From Mesorhizobium sp. PAMC28654 (lineage in GTDB: Bacteria; Pseudomonadota; Alphaproteobacteria; Rhizobiales; Rhizobiaceae), in the NCBI RefSeq assembly GCF_020616515.1, contig NZ_CP085135.1:1364001-1428000 (forward strand): 64,000 nucleotides of DNA, written 5' to 3'. Positions within the stretch are counted from its first letter, which is position 1. Each line of letters starts with the position of its first letter. A program made the translations under genes and the position numbers. Below, piece after piece: positions 11,024 to 20,108 of this stretch. A model generated the notes under the pieces. The model did no database searches, was not told where the DNA came from, and was given only the letters and a program-made list of their open reading frames with translations.

Positions 11024-11791
11024 TCAGCCCGATGCTCCGGAATGCGTGACGCTCGGCCACGCCGCCAGCAATTCCCTTGTGTAGGCTTCCCGAGGCGACT
11101 TAAACAGCGCCCCCACCTCGCCGCCCTCAACCACCTTGCCCGCGCGCATGACGACGGCGTTTTCGGCGATAAGCCGCACGATCGCCAGATTGTGGCTGAT
11201 GACGACCAGCGTGATCTTGTCGGACCGCCTGATGTCCTGCAGCAAGTTGAGCAGATCCCCCTGCACGGAGACGTCGAGGCCGGCGGTGGGTTCATCAGCG
11301 ATCAGGATCGACGGCTTCATCAGCAGTGCCCGGGCGATCGCCACGCGCCGCGCCTGTCCGCCGCTGATCTCGTGCGGATATTTGTCGATGACGCTCTGTG
11401 GCAGGCCGAGCCGGTTCAGGATGACGCGCAGCCGCTCATGCATCGCCGCATGCGGTTCCCGCAACACCGTGCCGACCTCGTTCATCAGCGTGCGGATGCG
11501 ACTGCGCGGCGACAGCGAGGCGGCGGGGTCCTGGAAGATCGGCTGGATGAAGCTGGCGCGCTGTTTTAGCGCCGCGCGACTATGCACCAGCGGATTGCCG
11601 AGGATGCGGATCTCGCCTTGGTCGAGCTTCTGCAGGCCGAGCACGGCGCGCATCAGTGTCGTCTTGCCGGAGCCGGATTCGCCGACAATGCCAAAGCACG
11701 TGCCTTGCGGGATGGATAGCGAGACGCCATCGAGCGCGGCGGTCTCGCCGAAGCGCAGTTGCGCATTGCTGATCGAGATGGCATCGGTCAT
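11024..11791 (-). CDS. Peptide-type ABC transporter ATP-binding protein (DppF-like)
   Basis: This 255-residue ATPase has Walker A GESGSGKTTLMRAV, signature [15 protein letters not shown] and Walker B ILIADEPTAGLD. It is the last gene of the importer operon and overlaps the preceding ATPase by 4 bases (ATGA). With it, the gene supplies energy for the two permeases encoded upstream. It lacks the long C-terminal extension seen in the partner, which is usual for the shorter F subunit. Confidence 0.93.
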   Translation of the reverse strand: MTDAISISNAQLRFGETAALDGVSLSIPQGTCFGIVGESGSGKTTLMRAVLGLQKLDQGEIRILGNPLVHSRAALKQRASFIQPIFQDPAASLSPRSRIRTLMNEVGTVLREPHAAMHERLRVILNRLGLPQSVIDKYPHEISGGQARRVAIARALLMKPSILIADEPTAGLDVSVQGDLLNLLQDIRRSDKITLVVISHNLAIVRLIAENAVVMRAGKVVEGGEVGALFKSPREAYTRELLAAWPSVTHSGASG

Positions 11792-12777
11792 GGCGTCGCC
11801 AGCCGAAGACAGCGGGCGCTGTGCCCAGCGTCATTGCCGACCGGATAGTCACCGGGATTGACGGCCGCGCAGTCGTCGAACGAGACATCGCAGCGTCCGT
11901 TGAAGATGCAGCCGGGCGGCCGCTGGCGCGGGTCCGGCAGGTCGCCGGCAATCACCGTGAAGCGGTTTTCGCTGGCGTCGGCATTCCTCTCGCGATCGAT
12001 CGGCACCTCGCAGTCGAACAGCATGCGCGTATAGGGATGGCCGGGCCGGCGCTGAACCTCTTTCACCGTGCCGCTTTCCAGTTTCTCGCCAGCATAGAGC
12101 ACGGAAATTGCGTCGCAATATTCGGTGACCAGCCCGAGGCTGTGCGTGATCAACAGCACGGCGCAACCGATGCGGTCGCGCAGGCCGATGATCTCGCGCA
12201 TGATCTGCGCCTCGACAGTGACATCGAGCGCGGTCGTCGGCTCGTCGGCGATCAGCAGCGCCGGTTCGGACAAGAGCGCCATGGCGATCACCACGCGCTG
12301 GCGCATGCCGCCGGACAGTTCGTGCGGATACTGGTTCATGCGCCGTTGCGGGTTGCTGAGCTTGACCTTGGCGAGCGCGTCCTGCGCCATCTCGACCCTG
12401 GTCTTGCGATCGCTGCCGGGCGAACGCCGACGCAGCACTTCGCAAAGCTGCGTACCGACAGTGAACACCGGATTGAGCGACAGCATCGGATCCTGAAAGA
12501 TCATCGCCATGCCGCGACCGCGCAAGGCAGCCGTCGCGTTGCGCTTGGTCAGGTCGAAACTCCTGCCGTCGATGGTCGCCGTGCCCGAGGCGACCCTGGC
12601 ATTGTTGGCAAGCAGGCCCATCAGCGCGAAGGCGACGGTCGACTTGCCGCTGCCGGACTCGCCGACCAGGCCGAGCATTTCTCCCTTCTTTATATCCAGC
12701 GACACATCACGCAATGCATGGGCGGTGCCCTGTGGCAGGCTGTAGTCGACCGACAAATCGCGCAGCGAAATCGCCAT
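11788..12777 (-). CDS. Peptide-type ABC transporter ATP-binding protein (DppD-like)
   Basis: The 329-residue ATPase has Walker A GESGSGKSTVAF, signature LSGGMRQRVVIAMALL and Walker B LLIADEPTTALD. It carries the C-terminal oligopeptide-transporter domain with HPYTRMLFD and a Cys-rich GCIFNGRCDVSFDDC stretch, which in relatives can bind an iron-sulfur cluster. It starts at the TAATG junction with the permease stop and overlaps the next ATPase by ATGA, so translation is coupled. Confidence 0.94.
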   Translation of the reverse strand: MAISLRDLSVDYSLPQGTAHALRDVSLDIKKGEMLGLVGESGSGKSTVAFALMGLLANNARVASGTATIDGRSFDLTKRNATAALRGRGMAMIFQDPMLSLNPVFTVGTQLCEVLRRRSPGSDRKTRVEMAQDALAKVKLSNPQRRMNQYPHELSGGMRQRVVIAMALLSEPALLIADEPTTALDVTVEAQIMREIIGLRDRIGCAVLLITHSLGLVTEYCDAISVLYAGEKLESGTVKEVQRRPGHPYTRMLFDCEVPIDRERNADASENRFTVIAGDLPDPRQRPPGCIFNGRCDVSFDDCAAVNPGDYPVGNDAGHSARCLRLATP

Positions 12778-13617
12778 TAGCGTGCCCCTGTCGATTTAGG
12801 ATCGATAACGCGCCGCAGCGCTTCACCGAGCAAGGTAGCGCCGAGCGTGGCGATGGCTAGCACAAGGGCGGCGGCGACGGTTGGCCACCAGGACTGGTTG
12901 ATGGAGATGAAGCCGTCCTTGATCAGCGTGCCCAGCGAGGATTTCGGCGGCTGCACGCCAAAGCCAAGAAAGGAGAGCGAGGCCTCGAAGGCGATCACCA
13001 CTGGCAGGTTCATGCTGGCCAGCACGATGATCGGGCCGGCCACATTGGGCAGATAGTGCCGGAACACGATGGTGGCAGGATGCACGGCGAGCATGCGCTC
13101 GGCCTCGATGAAGCTCAGATTGCGCAGTGTTTGCGCGCGGGCCCGCGCCATGCGGCCGAATTGCGGGATGAAGACGACGGTGACCAGAAGCACGAAGGTG
13201 GCCGAGCCCTTGCCGTAGAGCGCGATCAGCGCGAAGGCGAGGATCAGCGGCGGGAAGGCGTTGACGATATCGAAGACCGCCGTCACCGCCCGATCGACCC
13301 AGCCGCCGGCAATGCCAGCGACAATGCCTATCAGCGAACCGATGATCGACGAGATGACGACGATCATCACCGCAAGCGTCAGCGCGTAGCGCGTGCCGAC
13401 CGAGGTGCGCGCCAACAGGTCGCGGCCGAGATTGTCGGTGCCGAGCAGATGCGCCAGCCCGGGGGCCGCGAAGCGGGCCTTGATGTCGATCGCGTTCGGG
13501 TCGGGGCTGATCAGCGGCCCAACCAGCGCGAACACCAGGATGAGACACGTGAAGGCGAGGCCAAGCCGGCCGTCACGTTCCGCAGATGCGTTTGAGCGTC
13601 GCGACCAGCCCGCTCAT
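12777..13617 (-). CDS. Peptide-type ABC transporter permease (DppC-like), probable frameshift at its start
   Basis: The protein is a BPD_transp_1 permease with the loop GTDNLGRDLLARTSVG and EAERMLAVHPATIVFRHYLPN. The uninterrupted frame starts only at a GTG at 13535, which would cut off half of the first membrane helix. The ATG at 13617 forms the usual ATGA overlap with the upstream permease, but its frame stops after 14 codons. Dropping one G from the GGG at 13609-13611 joins the two and restores a normal N-terminus (MSGWSRRSNASAERDG then the helix LGLAFTCLILVFALVG). So the gene probably runs from 13617 and carries a one-base insertion or sequencing error. Confidence 0.83.
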
Positions 13618-14579
13618 CCGCGGCCCGCCGCGATGCGGGGATCAAGCAGCGCGTTGATCATGTCGACCACGAGATTGGCGACGATGTAGAAGGCGACGAT
13701 GAACACGACGCAGGCCTGCACCACCGGATAGTTGCGCTGCGCGATCGAGTTGAAGATCAGGCTGCCGATGCCGGAACGGGCGAAGATGATCTCGACGACC
13801 ACCGAGCTGCCGATAAGATCGCCAAGACCGATGCCGAGGATCGACACGACCGGCACCAGCGCGAGCTTCAGCGCGTAGAGGCCGACGATGCGATATTCGG
13901 ATACGCCATAGGCGCGCAGCGTGCGCACATGCAGTTCGGCCAGCGTGTCGAGGAGTGCCGCGCGCACAAGCCGCGAGATGTAGCCGACCCACCCCAGTGC
14001 CAGCGCCACGCTGGGCAGGATCAAATGCTGCAGCCGGTCCATGACGTCGCCGGGGTCGCCCGCACCAGCCACCGGCAGCCAGTGCAGGCCGATGGCGAAG
14101 ATCAGGAACAGGATGACCGACACCACCAGCGTTGGAGTGGTGATGAAGGAGATCGAGAGCAGCGCCAGGCCGCTGTCGAGCCATGAGCCCTGCCTCAGCG
14201 CCGCGATGACGCCGATCGGAATGCCCACCAACAGCGCCAGCGTCAGCGCGCTGAAGGCCAGTGCCAGCGTGTTGGGAATGACATCGAGCACGATGTCGAG
14301 GATCGGACGGTGCGAGACGACGTCCTCGCCGAAATTGCCGGTCACGGCGCGGCTGGCGAAAAGCCAGAGCTGCTCGAGCATGCCGCGGTCGAGGCCCATG
14401 TCATGGATGATCTGGGCGCGCAGTTCCGGCGTCGCCCTCGGCCCCAGCATCACCGAGGCGAAGTCCCCTGGCACCAGGCGCACCATCAGGAAGAGCAGCA
14501 GCGTGGCGCCGGCGATGGTCAGCACCATCGACGCCAGACGGCTCGCGATGAAAGTGGCGGTCCGTCGCGCTCTGGTCAT
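13614..14579 (-). CDS. Peptide-type ABC transporter permease (DppB-like)
   Basis: The 321-residue membrane protein has the first helix LASMVLTIAGATLLLFLMV, the family-specific VRLVPGDFASVMLG loop, and the EAA-type loop YGVSEYRIVGLYALKLALVP. It forms the channel together with the DppC-like permease. It ends in an ATGA overlap with that gene. A 278-base gap, holding a palindromic repeat, separates it from the binding-protein gene upstream. Confidence 0.94.
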   Translation of the reverse strand: MTRARRTATFIASRLASMVLTIAGATLLLFLMVRLVPGDFASVMLGPRATPELRAQIIHDMGLDRGMLEQLWLFASRAVTGNFGEDVVSHRPILDIVLDVIPNTLALAFSALTLALLVGIPIGVIAALRQGSWLDSGLALLSISFITTPTLVVSVILFLIFAIGLHWLPVAGAGDPGDVMDRLQHLILPSVALALGWVGYISRLVRAALLDTLAELHVRTLRAYGVSEYRIVGLYALKLALVPVVSILGIGLGDLIGSSVVVEIIFARSGIGSLIFNSIAQRNYPVVQACVVFIVAFYIVANLVVDMINALLDPRIAAGRG

Positions 14580-14661
14580 GAACGCAGCAAGTCCGGTTCG
14601 TCGAGGTTGGTCAATGGCTTCAACCTGTGTTTGAGATCGGCCAGTAGGAGACGTTAGCGCT

Positions 14662-14803
14662 GCCCCTCACCTGCCTCATCCTCTCCCCGTATAGTGACGG
14701 GGAGAGGGGCGCTGTCATCGATGATTTCGCCAATCGCGCGGCGTTGCGGCCAGCTTCTCTCTCCCCGTTTACGGGAGAAATGTCCGGCAGGACAGTGAGG
14801 GGC
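14662..14803. repeat. Palindromic intergenic repeat element (rhizobial mosaic type)
   Basis: This element of about 142 bp is bounded by the perfect 9-base inverted ends GCCCCTCAC (14662-14670) and GTGAGGGGC (14795-14803). Inside the left end is a perfect 10-bp hairpin, CTCTCCCCGT (14681-14690) with ACGGGGAGAG (14697-14706) and a 6-base loop. The right half repeats the motif as CTCCCCGTTTACGGGAG followed by TGTCCGGCAGGACA. A related element lies at 35633-35786. It sits inside the importer operon between the binding-protein and permease genes, where the RNA hairpins could stabilise or attenuate the message. Confidence 0.85.
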
Positions 14804-14857
14804 GGCGCCGACGTTCAGCAAGAACGCACTCAAACCGGAGCGTCCGCCCCTTCCCGC

Positions 14858-16401
14858 TCACGCCTTGTCAAAAAACTCGAACTGCCAGTCCTTGCCATTG
14901 GGCAGGAACATCGGCTTCAGCCAGGCCGCGTCGACGAAGAAGTTGCGGCCATGCGTGATCCAGATGCAGGAGGCCGATTCATCGAGCAGCTTCTGCATCT
15001 TGACATAGATCTCCTCGCGCTTGGCCTTGTCCAGCGTCTCCAGCCCCTCCTGATGGAGCTTGTCGAATTCGGGGCTGTTCCAGCGCTGCCAGTTCCACAG
15101 GCCGATCTGGCTGGCGAGGAACCACTGCGTCTGAAAGCTTGGGTCGAACTTGGAGGTGTAGGGAATGAGCGTCAGCTCGAGATCCTTGCTGGCGTCGCCG
15201 GCGCCGAGAGCCCAGTAGGCGCCGGAATCCATGGCATTGATGGTGAGCGTGATGCCGATTTCGGCGAGGTTGGCCTGGGCGATCTGCGCCACAGCCAACG
15301 AGGTCGCGTCGTTCATGCAGGTGAAGGTGAAGGTCAGCCCGGTCTTGCCGGTCTCGGCCAGCAGCGCCTGGCCTTGGCGATATCCCTGGTGTAGAGCGGC
15401 GCATCGGCCCAGTTGCCGAGCAGGCCGGGCGCCAGCAGCGTCTTGGCGCGCGAGGTGGCGCCGGAATAGGCGCCCTGGATGATCGCGTCGACATCGATCG
15501 CCCAGCGGATGGCCTGGCGCACCTTGATATCAGCGAGATCGCCCTTCACCACATTGATGCCGATCCAGGTGTAGTCGATGCCGGGAATATCGATCACCTT
15601 AGTGTCCGGCAGGCCCTTGGCCGTGGCGAGCTGGTCGGCGTCGAAAGCGGTGAAGTCGAGCTCTTTCGCCTGATAGGACAGGAAGGCGGTCTTGTGCTCG
15701 GGAATGATCTTGCCGGTGATCTCTTCGAAATGCGCCTTGTACGGACCCTTGTAGTCGGGGTTGGCCGCAAGCACGAACTGCTCCTTCGGCCGCCATTCCT
15801 TGAGCACCATCGGGCCGGAGCCGACCAGCGTCGTGGCGATCTTGTCGCCCAGCTGCTCGGCGGCTTTCTTTGAAAGGATCGCACCCGACGCATCGCAGAT
15901 GCCGATCAGCCACAGTGCGGCCGAGGGATGCTTGAGGACCAGCTTGCCGGTGTATTTGCCGGTGACCTCGACCGATTTCAGCGCTTCCAGATCGTCGGCA
16001 TAGGCAAGCTTCTTGCCGTTCTTGTCACCGTTGATGTAGCGGTCATAAGTGAACTTGACGTCGTCGGCGGTCATCTCGCCAAAGCCGCCGGTGAACATCT
16101 GGCCGGGGTTGAGCTCGAAATCGAACTCGGTGTCGGAAATCTGCTTGATCTCCTTGGCCGCGTCGTTGGTCCAACTGGTCTTGCCCGGCTCGAAGCGCAC
16201 CAGGGTCTGGCAGACCGCACGGATGATGTTGCCTTCTGTGGTGCCGACGCGATTGCCCGGATCAAGATTGCCGATGTCGGCGTCGAGGGCGATGATCGGG
16301 TTGGTTCTGGCTCCCGCCGCCATCGCGAAGCGGGTGTAGGGCAGGATCGCCAGGGCCGACGAGCCGGCCAGGAAAGTTCTACGGTCGAGTTTCATGCGCA
16401 T
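14858..16401 (-). pseudogene. Peptide-type ABC substrate-binding protein, frameshifted
   Basis: The first 340 or so residues (from ATG 16401) begin with a twin-arginine export signal (DRRTFLAGSSALAILPYTRF) and continue as a normal SBP_bac_5 protein, including GSGPMVLKEW and VRQAIRWAID. The frame then turns to nonsense (ARRCWPRPARPG) and stops at 15334. The continuation is found in the next frame (CMNDATSLAVAQIAQ to the stop at 14858). One base is missing near 15369: an added A or G turns GCCAGGCGCTG into GCCAAGGCGCTG and rejoins the halves. Apart from this the protein is full length. It may be a sequencing error, given that the rest of the operon is well kept. Confidence 0.87.
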
Positions 16402-16425
16402 TTTCTTGTTCCCCTTTTTTGTTGG

Positions 16426-18453
16426 TTACATGCAATCGCGTGGAATGACCTCGTCATAATTTCGCTCGGCGAAGATCGCTCCCCGCTCGTAAGCCTTGAC
16501 CCAGCCGCGAGCATAGAAATTGTCGCGGTCGCAGCTGAAGGTGATTTCGCAGTCGACCCGCGCGTTCCAGTCGGGACGCGTCAGTTCCTCATGGCAGGTC
16601 ACTGTCGTGGCGCAACTCGCCGGATCGTTGTCTGATATCCCGTAGATCTTGCGGCGCCAGGAAGTGATTTCGGTGCCGGTTTCCTCGAAGACGAAACGGC
16701 CATCATCGGACAGTGCCGTCAGTTCGGTGCGTTCGGTCGGCAGGTCGGTCGTCAGCGAGCGCAGCTGGCGCGCCGGCTCCTTGACCGTCACCGGGCGGGG
16801 CTCGGCCCACAGCGCTTCCTCGAACGCGACGGACGCAAGGCCCTCCTCGCTGGCCAGGACGGACAGGTCGAGCCGGCAACCCCTGGGGTCGAAGGTCAGC
16901 ATGGTCCGCTCCGGCGACGGCCAGGCCATCGGCCAGTAGGATGAGGAGATTGCCACCCGCAGCCTGTGTCCCCTGGGAATGATCTGCGCCACCGGCTTGA
17001 AGTCCAGCTCGACATCCTCGAACTGGCCCGGCGTCAACGGTGTCGGGAATTCGTGGCTCTGGCGATGCGTCAGATTGAGCAGGGCGAAGGTGATAAAGGC
17101 GGAAGTGCCGTCTGGCGCCACATCGGTCAGCCTGACGCAGAGCTGCGCTTGCGGCTTGTCGGCGGCGACGCGCAACCTGATTTTCGAGATGCCGGCAAGC
17201 GGCAGGTCGGCATCCATCACCGCGCTGTCGAAACACAGCGAGCCGCCATCATCGGCGCGCTGGTCACGCGCGCCTTCAGCCGAGATGCGGCCTTGACCAT
17301 AGGGGCACCATTCCTGTCCCTGCACGCCGGTGGTAAGTGGGGAAGAAATGGTCAGTTGCCCCGTCCGACTGGCTTCCTGCGTTTCGCTCAGTTTACCGTC
17401 GCCGTTCAACCAGTAGGCCTTGCCGCCGATCTGCTCTGCCGGCCATTGCGGAAAGCCCAGCCAGCGGCCCGGCCGGACATCGATATGCGAATGCGGCCTG
17501 GCGTAGTCCATTAGATAGAGGCGCATGTCCGGCTCGCTGTCGGCGCCGTTATCGATGCCCTTCAGCCAGCGATCGTACCAGCGGATGCATTCCTGCAGGT
17601 AGCCCATTGCAGGGCCGGGAACGCCATAGTTTGGTTCCTTGTGACCCCATGGACCGCAAATGCCCTTGGCTGGCCCCTTGAGATTCTTGACCAGGCTGAA
17701 GATCGTCTGCGTATAGCCGTCGAGATAGCCGCCGACCGCCAGCACCGCGCACTCGATGGCGGAAAAATCCTCGCACACCGAACCCTGCTTCCAGAACGCG
17801 TCGCGGCGCTGGTGCTTCAGCCATTCGGCGGCATGGTTCTTGTGGTCGTCGAGCCGGCCTTTCCACATTTGCCGCCAGCGATCCTCGCCGACGACGGCCG
17901 GGTCCGGCGGCAGCGCCGAATAGCCGAACAACGCCCCGCCCCAGCCGAAATTGTCGTTGATCACGAGGCCGCCATTGTAGTGCGCGTCGCAAGCATAGCG
18001 GTCGTCGGTCGAGCAGGACGTGACGATCGCCTTCAGTTGCGGCGGGCGACGGGCCGCGACCTGCAAGCCGGAAAAACCGCCCCAGCTGTTGCCGATCATG
18101 CCGGCCACGCCGGTGCACCACGGTTGCGAACACAGATGGTCGAGAATCTCCAGCGCATCGTCCTGCTCGCGCTTGACATATTCGTCATCGAGCAGGCCTT
18201 CGGAATCGCCGGTGCCTGCAATGTCGACGCGGGCTGAGGCATAGCCATGGCCGGCAAAGAAGAGATGCATCTCCTCGTCGCCCGTGCGCGTGCCGTCGCG
18301 GCGGCGATACGGTATGTATTCGAGGATCACCGGAACGGGATTTTTCTCGGCGTCATCGGGCAAGAACAGGCGAGCGGCCAGCTTGCGGCCATCGGCAAGC
18401 GGAATCCAGTGGGTTTCGACTGTTCTGACCCCGGAAATGACGACGCTGGGCAT
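16426..18453 (-). CDS. CocE/NonD family hydrolase (X-Pro dipeptidyl-peptidase type)
   Basis: The 675-residue protein has the alpha/beta-hydrolase domain and the C-terminal jelly-roll domain of cocaine esterase and alpha-amino-acid ester hydrolases. The triad is visible as Ser123 in GNSWGG, Asp245 in GGYLDGY and His271 in GPWGHKEP, at spacings normal for CocE. No signal peptide is present, so it works in the cytoplasm. ATG 18453 has GGAG 5 bases upstream; the open frame extends 72 codons further but reads through the operator and the divergent gene's start. As first gene of the importer operon it probably hydrolyses the ester or amide that the transporter brings in. Confidence 0.93.
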   Translation of the reverse strand: MPSVVISGVRTVETHWIPLADGRKLAARLFLPDDAEKNPVPVILEYIPYRRRDGTRTGDEEMHLFFAGHGYASARVDIAGTGDSEGLLDDEYVKREQDDALEILDHLCSQPWCTGVAGMIGNSWGGFSGLQVAARRPPQLKAIVTSCSTDDRYACDAHYNGGLVINDNFGWGGALFGYSALPPDPAVVGEDRWRQMWKGRLDDHKNHAAEWLKHQRRDAFWKQGSVCEDFSAIECAVLAVGGYLDGYTQTIFSLVKNLKGPAKGICGPWGHKEPNYGVPGPAMGYLQECIRWYDRWLKGIDNGADSEPDMRLYLMDYARPHSHIDVRPGRWLGFPQWPAEQIGGKAYWLNGDGKLSETQEASRTGQLTISSPLTTGVQGQEWCPYGQGRISAEGARDQRADDGGSLCFDSAVMDADLPLAGISKIRLRVAADKPQAQLCVRLTDVAPDGTSAFITFALLNLTHRQSHEFPTPLTPGQFEDVELDFKPVAQIIPRGHRLRVAISSSYWPMAWPSPERTMLTFDPRGCRLDLSVLASEEGLASVAFEEALWAEPRPVTVKEPARQLRSLTTDLPTERTELTALSDDGRFVFEETGTEITSWRRKIYGISDNDPASCATTVTCHEELTRPDWNARVDCEITFSCDRDNFYARGWVKAYERGAIFAERNYDEVIPRDCM

Positions 18454-18486
18454 GTGAACTCCGGCTTGGATTGAATGACGATATGA

Positions 18487-18510
18487 TATATTGAATGGCC
18501 AATCAATATA
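18487..18510. promoter_or_regulatory. 24-bp palindromic operator between TetR and CocE genes
   Basis: TATATTGA (18487-18494) and TCAATATA (18503-18510) are perfect inverted arms around a centre that itself holds the palindrome TGGCCA (18496-18501). Only the A/A pair at 18495 and 18502 breaks the symmetry. It lies midway between the divergent starts at 18453 and 18530, where a TetR dimer would cover both promoters. The size and symmetry fit a TetR/BetI-type operator; binding is inferred. Confidence 0.75.
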
Positions 18511-18529
18511 CAAACGAGAAGGCATTGCA

Positions 18530-19120
18530 ATGGCGAAACGATCAATCAAGGCGATGCGCCGTGACGAGCTGGTCGACGCCGCGATTGCCGTCGTCGGCGA
18601 GGAAGGCATGTCCGGCGCCACCATGGCTGTCATCGCGCGCCGCGCCGGCATGTCGGCCGGACTGGTCAACCATTATTTCGACAGCAAGGAAGAGCTGCTG
18701 GCGCTGGCCATGCGCAATCTGTCGAACCTGTTTCGCCAGGATATTCTCAAGCTGGCGCCCGCTAACCCAACGCCGGCGCAGCGGCTGAAGGCGATCGTCG
18801 ACGGCTCCTTCGCGCCTCAGCATCTGGGATCGCCCAAGCGCGCCGTGACCTGGATGCAGTTCATGATCGCGGCGCAGACCGAGCCACGCATCAAGCATCT
18901 CTACCACCTGACCGGTGCGCGCTTCGTCTCCAACATCCGCTACGCCGTCAAGCAACTGGTTCCGGCCAATGAGGTCGACGATGTCGTCGACGGCATCGCC
19001 GCGCTGATAGACGGCTTCTTCTGGCAGAACGCAGGGGAATATGTTGAGGAAGACCTGGAACGGGCGCGGCGAATCTGCTGGCGCTACATCTGCCTGCTGA
19101 TCCCCGGCATTGAGGCGTAG
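18530..19120 (+). CDS. TetR family regulator (BetI-like)
   Basis: The 196-residue regulator has an N-terminal TetR helix-turn-helix (GATMAVIARRAGMSAGLVNH followed by YFDSKEELL), and its C-terminal half resembles BetI-type regulators. The ATG at 18530 has GAGAAGG 7 bases upstream; a longer reading would run over the operator palindrome. It diverges from the CocE-peptide importer operon and is the natural candidate for its repressor, with the transported compound or its hydrolysis product as ligand. Confidence 0.92.
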   Translation: MAKRSIKAMRRDELVDAAIAVVGEEGMSGATMAVIARRAGMSAGLVNHYFDSKEELLALAMRNLSNLFRQDILKLAPANPTPAQRLKAIVDGSFAPQHLGSPKRAVTWMQFMIAAQTEPRIKHLYHLTGARFVSNIRYAVKQLVPANEVDDVVDGIAALIDGFFWQNAGEYVEEDLERARRICWRYICLLIPGIEA

Positions 19121-19132
19121 GGATCGACGCCG

Positions 19133-19939
19133 TCAGACCAGCCCAGCGGGCTTCTTCATCCCCACCTCGCGCTCCAGATGCACCCAGGTGGCATCCTCGA
19201 AGGCTTGCGGCCATTCAATATTCCATCGGGCGGCCATTCCGCGGGCTCGCGGCAGGAAGGCGCTAGCGCAGGCGAGATGCGCCTCGATGATCGACCGCCG
19301 TGTCGGCGCCACCGGAGGAATGGTCGCCAGCAGGCCAAGCTGCTCCTGCGATAGCCGGCGGCTCCAGGCCAGCATGCCACCTTTGTCGACCCGTTCGACC
19401 TCTTCGCTCAACAGGTTGAACAGCATCATGCGCAGCAGTTCCACGCCTGCCACGCTCAGAAGATACTCCTTGCGGCCCGCCGCCACCGCAAGCAGGCCGA
19501 ACACGCGGAAGAACTCGTTGATGAGATAGGCGACGTACCCCTTGTTGGGGCCGGGCCACGCAAGGCTGGCCGGCAAGGTGTCGTACAGGCCCCGCCTGTC
19601 GATCAGCGGCTTCAGCGAATCCCGGCTCCGTTTCTTCAGGGCGTCCACGTCGGCGCAGATGAGGTCGATACGCTGCCATTGGTCGGTTATGGCGTTGAAC
19701 AGACGCTCGTCCTTGCCGGTCTCGTTCCAGAACACGATCGGGGCGATGGCTTCAAGACGCTGACGCCATGCCGCGTTGAACGCGGCCTGATCGTCAGGCG
19801 CGAGGATGGCGATCAGGTCTATGTCGCTGAAGCGATCGGCCTGCCCTTTTCCGAAGCTGCCGCCGAGAAACAGCGCCACGATGGTCGTGTCGCTCTCAAG
19901 GGACTGGCGGATGGTTTCGATAAATTGCTCTTGCCACAC
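19133..19939 (-). CDS. Nucleotidyltransferase domain protein
   Basis: The 268-residue protein has the polymerase-beta type nucleotidyltransferase motif [20 protein letters not shown] near residues 23-42, with the GGS loop and the DID metal-binding pair. A third acidic position may be in RIDLICAD. The C-terminal helical part ([20 protein letters not shown]) resembles that of predicted adenylyltransferases acting on small molecules. The substrate is not known and an antibiotic target should not be assumed. It stands alone, converging with the TetR gene. Confidence 0.78.
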   Translation of the reverse strand: MWQEQFIETIRQSLESDTTIVALFLGGSFGKGQADRFSDIDLIAILAPDDQAAFNAAWRQRLEAIAPIVFWNETGKDERLFNAITDQWQRIDLICADVDALKKRSRDSLKPLIDRRGLYDTLPASLAWPGPNKGYVAYLINEFFRVFGLLAVAAGRKEYLLSVAGVELLRMMLFNLLSEEVERVDKGGMLAWSRRLSQEQLGLLATIPPVAPTRRSIIEAHLACASAFLPRARGMAARWNIEWPQAFEDATWVHLEREVGMKKPAGLV

Positions 19940-20108
19940 GATGCGGTCTCCAGCCTTGATGGCCCAGCCTATTTCGCAACGGCGGGACTTGGAAGCGTTT
20001 GAGAGTCATCAATTAATCGTCAAAACAGATCATTTCGACCATAACAATTCGTTGGAAGGATTGGTTTCGGAATGGTATTCTCCCTGTGTACTCGCCTGGA
20101 GAATTGCA

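Noticed and set aside
18487..18529. Possible CRISPR-like or attachment site in the AT-rich TetR/CocE gap
   Set aside because: There is a single palindrome with no repeat units, integrase or tRNA nearby; an operator explains it fully.
16426..18669. Extended 747-residue reading of the CocE hydrolase
   Set aside because: The extra 72 codons run over the operator palindrome and the start of the divergent TetR gene; ATG 18453 has a good ribosome-binding site and the family N-terminus.
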